From CAYZJV01 sp049310885 (GTDB taxonomy: Bacteria; Spirochaetota; Spirochaetia; Sphaerochaetales; Sphaerochaetaceae), in NCBI RefSeq assembly GCF_049310885.1, contig NZ_JBMDYO010000002.1:124001-188000 (forward strand): 64,000 nt of DNA, written 5' to 3'. The notes under the pieces were generated by a model. It worked only from the letters and a program-made list of their open reading frames with translations, was not told the DNA's origin and ran no database searches. Shown here piece by piece: positions 43,039 to 50,986 of this stretch; position 1 is the first letter of the stretch, and every line of letters starts with the position of its first letter. The translations under genes and the position numbers were made by a program.

Positions 43039-44976
43039 TTACAGCTGTAGCGAAGCGCCGGTTCTGATCTTCATTCCAGGCATGGGGTAACCGTCATATA
43101 GCTGATACGCGCTGTCCAACAGGTTGTCGATCGCTACATAGGTCGATACTGTTTCCGATATCGCTAAAGTGGCTGTCAAATCTAAGAGTACGACAGCATC
43201 GGCTACTTCGGAAGATCCTAGGTACTCACCGAATACGATGATATCCCAAGGGCCATGGGTAAATCCCACTGATGTTTTGAGTGTATGTTCCCGTACTGCC
43301 GATACCGGAATGTCATCGGAGAATGATTGGTTATTCGATAGGTCGAAACTCCGGTTGTATTGGTAACTCACCGAGAAAGAGAGGCTCTCCGAGGGATCCC
43401 AAACTACCGACTGTTCTGTTCCGAGATAAAACGCATGTGCTATGTTGTGGGGAATGTAATTGTCTTCGGGATCGCCTACGATCGCATCATTAACATCCCG
43501 TGCGAAAAGGCTTCCTTCATACCGTACCTTACTAGTCTCCAAGGTATAGCCGATATCGCCATTGAATCCTTTTTCTGTTTTCAGATCGGGGTTTCCGCGG
43601 TATCCCCATTCGAGTGGCCAGTAGAGTTGGCTGAACGTAGGAATCTGCTGAGCATAACTGACTGTTGCCTGGAATCGGTGTATGCCATCAGGAGCGTAGA
43701 TCATGCCGATCGAGGCATTCGGTGAGAAAGCTTCTGTATCGCTCACATACTTGAGTTGTATACTTGGGTGGATCGAAATCTTCCCTTCTACAAGATAGAT
43801 ACCTCCATTGGCATAGACAGAGGGAATCGTACGGCTCTCATCTCCGATTTTGGTACTGTCGACATAATCTACTGTAGCATCAACACCGGTTTCCAAGGCG
43901 AGGTGCTGATCCATCCGCCAATCTTGTCGATACTGGAAGAAGAGACGAAGTTTGTCATGGGTGTCATCCGTGGCCGATACTTCATCAATGTAGTGTGTCC
44001 GTGCAAATGCGGCACTCGCCACCACGGTGTGTGTATCGATGGGACTCTCTGGATGGGTATCGATCGAAACCGTTTGATTTCCCGATAATTCCCAATCCTC
44101 TTGTTGTGCATCGGGAGTTGGCCAACTCAACATTCCTGGGACTCCGACACGTTGCCAGTTGGCTAGGGCGTTACCTTTTAGATGGACTCGGTCGGAAACA
44201 CTGCCGTCGAGGAACAGTCCTGCATGGGCAGAGATCACTTGGGCATTGGTGCGCTGCTCACGTCTGTCCCCATCGGGATAGGTGAAGGCATTGGAAGCCC
44301 GTAGCCCCCCTGTGGTTGCAGTCATTTCCATATTACCAAGACGAGTGGAGTACTCGATGTCAACTTTCTGGCTATCGACAAGTGAAAGCCAATTCTGATA
44401 ATCGCTGTCCCCATAGGGAAGTGGAAGGAAGGATCCGTTCTCAAGTGAAATGTTCAAAGGTCTTTGCTTCCCGCTGGTATCCGAGGTCCCGGATTTGGTA
44501 ATGATATTGACCATCCCTCCTATGGCATTGGTCCTTCCTAGGTTCCCTGGTCCACTTTTAATAATCTCTATGCTCTCGATAATGTTCACTGGGATCCGAG
44601 AGAGGTCATACGAACCTTCGTGGGCTGAGCCCAATGGTACGCCGTTGAGGAATACCAATGTCTTATCGGATGTAGCTCCCCGTATCTGCACGTTCTGTGC
44701 GGCTCCAAGGGCTCCATAGGATGAGAAGGTGGTGCCGATCACTCGCTCTACGAGTTGGGCTGTCGTTTCCGCTTGATAGGATGCGATTTCTTCACGTGTG
44801 ATGGTTGTCACGCGTGAAGCTGTGTTGGTTTCCGCTTCGGCGAACGATTCCTCGATGATCGTCAATGCGGCTCCTGTTCCCAAGTCGGTGTAACTTTGTG
44901 CCAATAGCGGTGTAATGCCTACCACCAGCAAAAGGACCGTCAGGAGGGAGATGGGTAAACTGTGCGACTTCTTCAT
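43039..44976 (-). CDS. TonB-dependent outer-membrane receptor, probable cobalamin/cobamide receptor
   Basis: The 645-residue protein has a signal peptide (MKKSHSLPISLLTVLLLVVG...LAQ) and a plug domain (QLVERVIGTTFSSYG, IRGATSDKTLVFLNGVPLG, GPGNLGRTNAIGGMVNIITK). A beta-barrel follows, ending in LRTGASLQL-like strands with a terminal aromatic/hydrophobic pattern. A cobalamin riboswitch directly upstream makes a BtuB-like role in corrinoid uptake likely. The start ATG and its GGAGG lie inside a long hairpin. It heads the receptor-exbB-exbD-exbD-tonB operon. Confidence 0.85.
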   Translation of the reverse strand: MKKSHSLPISLLTVLLLVVGITPLLAQSYTDLGTGAALTIIEESFAEAETNTASRVTTITREEIASYQAETTAQLVERVIGTTFSSYGALGAAQNVQIRGATSDKTLVFLNGVPLGSAHEGSYDLSRIPVNIIESIEIIKSGPGNLGRTNAIGGMVNIITKSGTSDTSGKQRPLNISLENGSFLPLPYGDSDYQNWLSLVDSQKVDIEYSTRLGNMEMTATTGGLRASNAFTYPDGDRREQRTNAQVISAHAGLFLDGSVSDRVHLKGNALANWQRVGVPGMLSWPTPDAQQEDWELSGNQTVSIDTHPESPIDTHTVVASAAFARTHYIDEVSATDDTHDKLRLFFQYRQDWRMDQHLALETGVDATVDYVDSTKIGDESRTIPSVYANGGIYLVEGKISIHPSIQLKYVSDTEAFSPNASIGMIYAPDGIHRFQATVSYAQQIPTFSQLYWPLEWGYRGNPDLKTEKGFNGDIGYTLETSKVRYEGSLFARDVNDAIVGDPEDNYIPHNIAHAFYLGTEQSVVWDPSESLSFSVSYQYNRSFDLSNNQSFSDDIPVSAVREHTLKTSVGFTHGPWDIIVFGEYLGSSEVADAVVLLDLTATLAISETVSTYVAIDNLLDSAYQLYDGYPMPGMKIRTGASLQL

Positions 44977-45014
44977 GAAGTGCCTCCAGAGATGTGGTGT
45001 CTGGCTTCATGAAG
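44971..45014 (-). promoter_or_regulatory. Start-codon-sequestering hairpin (riboswitch expression platform)
   Basis: The self-complementary CTTCATGAAG occurs at 44971-44980, containing the receptor ATG, and again at 45005-45014. CCAGA (44986-44990) also pairs with TCTGG (45000-45004). Together they form a 15-bp stem with one 5-nt bulge and a 9-nt loop. The stem buries the ATG and most of the GGAGG. This should block translation when formed. Confidence 0.75.
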
Positions 45015-45105
45015 TGCAAGGGTGGAATGAGATTGATGTTAAGTGTATACAGTCGGTCATGACATGTCTGTTTCATGCTGCCTCTTTCTCCACGAAGATA
45101 ATGTA

Positions 45106-45240
45106 TCTGGAAACGTCTCCTGACTTACGACTCGTCTTCCTGCAGACCTTCTCATCCGTTGGACAATGGTATACCTGCATTCATCGTCGATTACAGTGGC
45201 GGGACCGTTGGGGAATCACACCCCATTCCGTTTTTCCAGA
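45106..45240 (-). promoter_or_regulatory. Cobalamin (B12) riboswitch aptamer
   Basis: Read on the minus strand, TCTGGAAA (45240-45233) pairs with TTTCCAGA (45113-45106) as the closing stem. Inside are GGGGTGTGATTCCCC and CCCGCCACTGT, then the B12 box AAGTCAGGAGAC (45126-45115). Order and spacing match the cobalamin riboswitch family, with a compact aptamer. It is followed by ~90 nt and the sequestering hairpin over the receptor start. Confidence 0.85.
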
Positions 45241-45299
45241 CCCAGCGAGGCAAAGCATAGCCGATTGGCGGGAAGAACGCAAGCATCGATTGATTTAAA

Positions 45300-45644
45300 A
45301 CCAGCTAGGGATGTGTCTACAGATAGGGGTCCTTCTCCGGAAAAGCCAATCCGAATATAAGGGTAACAGTTGTGTTGTGAACGCCACTTGTGTACAACAG
45401 GAGATACCGCCCTCGCAACTTTAGGAGGTAATGGGCACACCTACTAACATCTTGACGGTTCCCCAAACCTGATCGCTTGAGGCCTTCAACTTTTTTCTTC
45501 ACGAGCTGGTGAGTGTGGTATCATAGATCGATAAGCAGATCAGCACATATCCCATTGACTCATCCAAGTCTGTTTATCGGATGTTTTTGAACCACGAAGG
45601 ACATCTGTTTCCCAATCATAAAAATAGTCTGGGATGCTAGACAT
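45300..45644. other. Intergenic region without visible gene
   Basis: The promoter for the riboswitch-controlled operon must lie here or just downstream, but no clear -35/-10 pair stands out. Short open frames in this stretch have no coding character. Confidence 0.4.
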
Positions 45645-47153
45645 CTATACCTGTGTATAAGAATCTTTGACAGCCTGTTCCATGGCAGCAAGCTCCTCAT
45701 CGCTCAAGAAGTCAAAATGGGAGGACCTCTTTCTCGCAGAAAGGTTGCCGTTGTCCTGTAGGCACAACTGTATGAACAGATCGATCAGCCGGTCGGGCAT
45801 GTCGATTATATCCTGAATCGCATTCTTGGTTGCATCATAGTTGGCAAGAAAGTTGAGTTCTTGTACAAGCTCTTCTTCGATTGTTTTACGTAGAAATCCG
45901 GACAAGGCTTCTGCCTGGGCTGTCATATCCATATAGGAGTACCAGGGTGCGCTTTCATCCTCTACCGTCATTATCCCCATTTCATCCAACTGATAGTCGA
46001 TGACCTGTAGCAGGGGCCGAGAAAAAGCTTCCAACGATCTATCATAATCTTCCGGATGCTTCAGCATGACAGCTGATATGGGAAACATGAGTCCACGAGG
46101 TACCATCTGCCGCAAGGAAAGGATATTATGGATGAGGAATCTATGGATTCGTCCGTTTCCATCCTCGAACGGATGCAGGAACACAAAGCCATAGGCTATC
46201 ACCGCGGCGTGGATGACTGGTGGAACCCCACCCACTTTCATCCTGTCATGACAAGTGAGCAAACCCTCCATCAGAACCGGCAGATCTTCAGGTCTTGGGC
46301 AGATATAATGGATGAGCTCTTTTTGGTACGCCATTGTCTGGCCAACATAGTTTTGACTTACCCGGTAATCGCTATCGGCAAATCGCGGGTCGACAATACG
46401 GTTTTGCAGTTCAACAAGCCTGCCCTTTTCACAAAAGTCCTCTTGTTCGGCAAGTTCCAAGGATGCAATGAACTTCTCTGTGCGGGAAGCATTGCTTTTT
46501 GCATGTTCAATCTCAAATGAGGATTTTGTCTCTTTATTGTAGAAGTAACTCAGTGCCCGGCGAAGCAACTGTGGAGGATAGGCCGTGACGATTTCCTCAC
46601 ACCGTTCTTTCAGGACTGTGGAGTCCAATTCCAAGAGCTTGTCGGTCTTCCTGACGACAGGACAAAAGGCCCGGGGACCAAGAAGGTTGTTCACTATACG
46701 ATGGCGGGGAGATCGTTCTCCGCTGTGGAGAGTGTAATAATCCTTGCTATCCAACGCATTGACATAGTTGCCAGTGGTCATGTCGCTGACAGGTAGATGC
46801 TTTTCTGTCAAGAGCTCATAGAAAAACCAGATCCTCCGGGCGTATTTCCCGGTCGGCTTGGACATGATGTACTCGGTGAGTACTTCGAAAGATACCTTTT
46901 CAAAGATTCGTGCCAGCAATGCAAGATTCACCCCATCATATTTCAGAGCGAACTCGAGATGGTCACCAACCGTTTCTCCGGGCCAGTATTGAGGTCGATA
47001 AACTTCATCGACAAAACCGTCCTGTATCTTTGAAGAGTGTGTTCCTGTAGTCGAAACCATCGATCGGTGCCAGTTTGGTATGCCTGTGATTCCGAGTTTT
47101 TCAAGAAGATATGCATATCCCGCCGGTCGAAGATCAGAAACGTATATTCCCAT
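45645..47153 (-). CDS. Fic-domain protein (probable AMP transferase)
   Basis: I start at ATG 47153 (GAGG upstream). The ~502-residue protein has the complete active-site motif HPFEDGNGRIHR near residue 330, whose His is catalytic for nucleotidyl transfer. SSFEIEHAKSN near 222-232 occupies the place where class II Fic proteins carry the inhibitory helix, though it is not a textbook [ST]xxxE[GN]. A C-terminal helical region with HTH-like end follows. It is surrounded by accessory ATPase genes and remnants. Confidence 0.85.
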   Translation of the reverse strand: MGIYVSDLRPAGYAYLLEKLGITGIPNWHRSMVSTTGTHSSKIQDGFVDEVYRPQYWPGETVGDHLEFALKYDGVNLALLARIFEKVSFEVLTEYIMSKPTGKYARRIWFFYELLTEKHLPVSDMTTGNYVNALDSKDYYTLHSGERSPRHRIVNNLLGPRAFCPVVRKTDKLLELDSTVLKERCEEIVTAYPPQLLRRALSYFYNKETKSSFEIEHAKSNASRTEKFIASLELAEQEDFCEKGRLVELQNRIVDPRFADSDYRVSQNYVGQTMAYQKELIHYICPRPEDLPVLMEGLLTCHDRMKVGGVPPVIHAAVIAYGFVFLHPFEDGNGRIHRFLIHNILSLRQMVPRGLMFPISAVMLKHPEDYDRSLEAFSRPLLQVIDYQLDEMGIMTVEDESAPWYSYMDMTAQAEALSGFLRKTIEEELVQELNFLANYDATKNAIQDIIDMPDRLIDLFIQLCLQDNGNLSARKRSSHFDFLSDEELAAMEQAVKDSYTQV

Positions 47154-47293
47154 GGACAAGCCTCATAAAAAAAGTATCATAGTGCAAATATAGGTATGAA
47201 CCTCGTTCATGTCAACAAATATCATTATTTATCAGCATATTTTTGCAATTATCATTATATATGCAAGCAGGATGCTTACATAGAGCAGACTGC

Positions 47294-47530
47294 CTACAAA
47301 AATACGTATATTCCTGCCAATTCGATTACCTGGCGGCATTCAAGCTCAAAACGTAGTATACACACCCTCTTGCCCCCTTTGCGTTCAAGCACACCCCTTT
47401 CCACCATAGCGAACATCGCAGGCTTCATAATGGGAAGTAAGACCTCAAGCTGCTGAGAATGCTTACGTTGGTTGATACCGGGATTCATGTTTATCAGAGA
47501 GGGTATCCTTAGTCCCAAAGTATCATCCAA
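47294..47530 (-). pseudogene. Possible remnant of a winged-helix-ending protein
   Basis: A ~79-residue frame with LLPIMKPAMFAMVERGVLERKGGKRVCILRFELE has a plausible winged-helix character. It has no convincing start, and a direct repeat GATGATACTTT occurs twice at its 5' end. The frame closes upstream at a TAG near 47600. It may be the C-terminal leftover of an accessory gene, or chance. Confidence 0.3.
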
Positions 47531-47620
47531 AGTATCATCATGAGACTTTGGAACTATGGGAGGCTCAACCGTGGCTACTTTTATTGACAGCTACACAGTA
47601 AGAAGTGCATTTGCAATATT

Positions 47621-47676
47621 TTCGGAAGTATAATTACTATATCTTCGGAAGTAAAACATTGATATTATCGGAAGCA
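47621..47676 (+). promoter_or_regulatory. Three iterons TCGGAAG at exact 23-bp spacing
   Basis: TTCGGAAGTA at 47621-47630 and 47644-47653, and TCGGAAGCA at 47668-47676, recur with a 23-bp period directly upstream of the DUF4143 ATPase gene. They are probably binding sites for a regulator, perhaps the product itself. The rest of 47160-47620 is AT-rich. Confidence 0.6.
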
Positions 47677-47714
47677 TGAAGTACTATACATTCGTAGTAA
47701 AGGAGGAATCCCCC

Positions 47715-48992
47715 ATGGAACGACAAACCTATCTCAAGCGTATTGCTGACGGGCTCTTACAGGAAAGACTCCGTTCCAACGGTGCTGTTTTGGTCGAAGG
47801 TCCAAAATGGTGTGGGAAGACGGCTACTGCAACGAGAGCATCAAGAAGTCAGCTGTTCATGCAGGACCCTGACAAGTCTGCATCATACCACATGGCAGCT
47901 GATACAAAACCTTCCCTCCTATTACAGGGAGACACCCCCCGATTACTCGATGAGTGGCAAAGCGCACCCGTATTATGGGATGCCGTACGTTTCATGGTTG
48001 ATCAGAGAGGGGGAAAACCAGGGCAGTTCATTCTGACAGGATCGGCGGTACCACAGGATGATACGGTACAACATACGGGGACCGGGAGAATCTCACGACT
48101 GATGATGCGTCCCATGAGTCTGTTCGAATCTTTGGAATCGAACGGCATGGTTTCGCTGAAATCGTTGTTTGATGGGAAGATCAATCCTGAGGGATTTTCA
48201 GATGTATCCATAGAAAGCATAGCTTCTGCCATTGTCCGGGGAGGATGGCCGGCTTCCATCGGTGATGATGAGAATATCGCGATGCGCCATGCGATTGATT
48301 ATGTGGAAGCGGTCATCAATGCTGACATCTCCCGGGTTGATGGCGTGGAAAAGAATCCTGCACGGGTGCGGGCACTGATGCGCTCCTATGCCAGAAACAT
48401 AGCGACTATGGCCACAATCAGGACGATCCGTGACGATATTGCCCTAGGCGATGCCGATGCAAGTGTTTCAGAGAAAACAATTAGTCAGTATCTGACGGCA
48501 TTGGAGCGAATCTTCGTCACGGAGAATCTTCCTGCTTGGAACCCTGTGCTGCGCTCCAAGACGGCGGTCAGGACTTCTGTCAAACGGCATTTCGTGGATC
48601 CTTCCATTGCGACAGCACTAATGCGGCTTACTCCTTCCCGATTGCTAGAGGATTTCCAATATTTCGGATTTCTCTTTGAATCCCTATGCACAAGGGACCT
48701 GCGAGTCTACGCAGAAGCCATCGATGGGCAGGTCTTCCACTATCGTGATGCAAGTGGATTGGAATCGGACACCGTAATCTGTCTTAACGATGGCAGGTGG
48801 GCGCCGATCGAAGTGAAGCTAGGTGCAAAGCAGATTGAGGAAGCAGCCGATCACCTGCTGGAGCTGAAGGCCAAGGTAGATACCAAGAAGATGAAAGAAC
48901 CCTCATTTCTTATGATACTTACAGGTACAGAATTCGCATATCGCCGTGATGATGGTGTGTTGGTAGTACCAATCGGATGCTTGAGGGATTAA
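47715..48992 (+). CDS. AAA_14/DUF4143-family ATPase
   Basis: I choose ATG 47715, which has AAGGAGGA before it, over ATG 47676, which lies in the iteron region. The ~425-residue protein has Walker A VEGPKWCGKTAT (~25-36), Walker B-like DTPRLLDEWQ, and a DUF4143 C-terminus with LESDTVICLNDGRWAPIEVKLG, an E-V-K nuclease-like core. Family function is unknown; members are common in accessory regions. A decayed relative is at 40500-40880. Confidence 0.85.
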   Translation: MERQTYLKRIADGLLQERLRSNGAVLVEGPKWCGKTATATRASRSQLFMQDPDKSASYHMAADTKPSLLLQGDTPRLLDEWQSAPVLWDAVRFMVDQRGGKPGQFILTGSAVPQDDTVQHTGTGRISRLMMRPMSLFESLESNGMVSLKSLFDGKINPEGFSDVSIESIASAIVRGGWPASIGDDENIAMRHAIDYVEAVINADISRVDGVEKNPARVRALMRSYARNIATMATIRTIRDDIALGDADASVSEKTISQYLTALERIFVTENLPAWNPVLRSKTAVRTSVKRHFVDPSIATALMRLTPSRLLEDFQYFGFLFESLCTRDLRVYAEAIDGQVFHYRDASGLESDTVICLNDGRWAPIEVKLGAKQIEEAADHLLELKAKVDTKKMKEPSFLMILTGTEFAYRRDDGVLVVPIGCLRD

Positions 48993-49039
48993 TTCAATAT
49001 ACTCCTGATAGTCCGTTTAGGTATTGAAACCATGATACT

Positions 49040-49855
49040 TCAACCAAAAGAACTCTTGCCGATCCGCCGCACCGTCTCATGGCTCACATGCAGGAATGCT
49101 GCGATATCCTTGATCGCATGGCCATCGGTCATGGCAAGGGTGATGAATCGGCTACGTAGTTGTCGTACGACGGGGAGGCGGGATCCCGAGACGATCATTT
49201 TCCTATATGCACAGAGTTCCTGTTGCTCGAGAAATCCGTCAAGGAGACAAGCCAGACGCTCTTCGGTCTCGATCTCCGGTTGTACGATAGTGGCGAATCC
49301 CACCTCGGCATTCCATGTGTCGCTTTCGGTACATGCACGATATCGCTGCAGAGCAAGTGTGCTCTCGGGAGCGAAATAGGAGAGTAGCGCAAGGCGGTCG
49401 ATGATGCCACCTTGACCGGAGATCACCGCACCATGGCCACTCCACCGATAGGCTCCCGGAGTCACTGCAATATTAGCCTTCACGGGATTTTGGACGATAT
49501 AGCGGATGGTGCTGAAGAGCTTCCGCTCATCCTCCAGGAGGTAACTCTTGTATCGTCCTCCATAGATAGTGCCAATACGGTTGTAGCGTCGGTTGTAATA
49601 GCGGGTATAGTTCCTGTTGACCAACCATAGTAGTTGGGATAACGGTTCTTTTTCCACACGGATGAGCAGGTGGTAATGATTATCCATGAGGACGTACTGG
49701 AGGAGCGTGGCATCACTGGTATCGATGGCATGGGAGAGGATTTCGAGGAACTCACGTTTATCCCGGGTATTCTCATAGATGTAGTTGCGGTTGTTCCCCC
49801 GTTGGATCACATGGTGGACACTGTGGGGAACATGTTCCCTCTTTTGTCGACTCAT
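49040..49855 (-). CDS. REP-associated tyrosine transposase (Y1_Tnp), copy 2
   Basis: The 271-residue RAYT has HUH motif NHYHLLIRV near 58-66, RYIVQNPVKANI near 118-129 with the probable nucleophilic Tyr, and C-terminal HTH (IKDIAAFLHVSHETVRRI). It is clearly a paralogue of the 13622-14524 gene but only moderately similar. Its ATG is 3 bp after the dprA stop, so it is transcribed with comM-dprA. No flanking hairpins or repeat-family copies were seen at its ends. Confidence 0.9.
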   Translation of the reverse strand: MSRQKREHVPHSVHHVIQRGNNRNYIYENTRDKREFLEILSHAIDTSDATLLQYVLMDNHYHLLIRVEKEPLSQLLWLVNRNYTRYYNRRYNRIGTIYGGRYKSYLLEDERKLFSTIRYIVQNPVKANIAVTPGAYRWSGHGAVISGQGGIIDRLALLSYFAPESTLALQRYRACTESDTWNAEVGFATIVQPEIETEERLACLLDGFLEQQELCAYRKMIVSGSRLPVVRQLRSRFITLAMTDGHAIKDIAAFLHVSHETVRRIGKSSFG

Positions 49856-49858
49856 GGT

Positions 49859-50986
49859 CTAGGGTCCTCCCACCAGGTGCCACCTGCCGTCCGCTCGGTA
49901 TTCCACCCTGTCGGAAAGCTCCAAATCGGTAAGCAGTCCCATCGTATCGGTAATTTCACAACCAAGGGCATAGGCAATTTCACCGGTTGCCATACCACCC
50001 GCTGCGAGACGTTGTAAGACAGAAGTTTGGCGGTCATCACCCTCGACCAGGGTATGTGAAAGTCTAGCTGTGTCCTTTTGTGCTAACCTGTTATTGATAT
50101 AGGCACGAGCTCCTTCGGTAAGGAGCACATTGGTTCCCCTACTTTTGGGTTCCAAGAGGCTGTTGGGAACGGCCAGAACCTGTTTCCCTTTGGTCATGGC
50201 GCTACGGGCGGTATGCATGCTGCCACTTTTTACGCTTGCCTCCACGACAAGCAGGGTATCGCACCAGGAGGCGAGGAGGTCATTGCGACCGATATACCTG
50301 AATGGCAAGGCTTCCTTGCCATAAGGATAGGGACTGATGATTGCTCCTCTTTCGACAATACGCTGTGCAAGTGCGGTATGCGATGCCGGCTGAACCTTAT
50401 GCAGGCCACAAGGGAGAAATGCGTAAGTAATACCGCCATGATCCAACGCGGTCTTGTGGGAGAGGGCATCGATGCCGAAGGAGAGGCCGGATGCCACTAC
50501 TTTGCCCTACCCCACAGCCTCTTCGGTAGCCGCTGTAGCTACCATACGGCCATAGGACGTACAAGATCGGGATCCTACGATCCCTATGAGCTTTGTATCG
50601 GCAGGTGCCAATTCCCCACGATAGTACACCACCAATGGCGCCTTGCTATCGGCGTCGAAGATGCGGCGGTAACAACTGTCGTGTGCGCACAGGGTCGAAA
50701 TTTCATGGTGCAGGTGGTGCTCCATGATCGTCTCTGCCTCTTTGAGGTCTCCTTTAGGCCAAGCTGTGAACAATTCGCTCCCTTCGGCTCGCTCGGCCAC
50801 ACTGGAAGATCCGTAGCGGGTACTGGCCTTCCTAGCTAGCAATTCTATCACAGTGGATACCTCGGCATCGTAAATCGCCTTGGGATCGCCGAAGATCTTC
50901 AGGAGCTTTCTTTTGGATGACAGGGGAATTCCACGCAGCTCGTTCAGCCACACCCAGTAGAGCAACAGATCATCACGATCATACAT
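49859..50986 (-). pseudogene. dprA: dprA interrupted by one in-frame TAG
   Basis: The frame from ATG 50986 reads IGIVGSRSCTSYGRMVATA ... EEAVG, then TAG (50509-50507), then GKVVASGLSFGIDALSH, PCGLHKVQP, ISPYPYG, RYIGRNDLLASW, and ASVKSGSMHTARSA. These are the consecutive motifs of the DprA/Smf Rossmann fold that loads RecA on transforming DNA. No frameshift is needed to join the halves. It is downstream of comM with overlapping start and stop. Either a recent nonsense mutation or readthrough; a separate restart at GTG 50497 would lack the nucleotide-binding N-terminus. Confidence 0.85.

Noticed and set aside
44792..45076. Open frame beginning with ATG 45076 between riboswitch and receptor
   Set aside because: It lies in another frame through the receptor start and lacks a ribosome site; the sequence is explained by the leader and expression-platform hairpin.
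45216..45440. Minus-strand open frame upstream of the receptor gene
   Set aside because: It overlaps the cobalamin riboswitch and has no coding character.
34510..50509. TAG reassigned to an amino acid in this organism
   Set aside because: Several intact genes (for example the binding proteins ending at 24954 and 31247) end naturally in TAG at the expected family length, so general recoding is unlikely; two interrupted genes are better explained as mutations.
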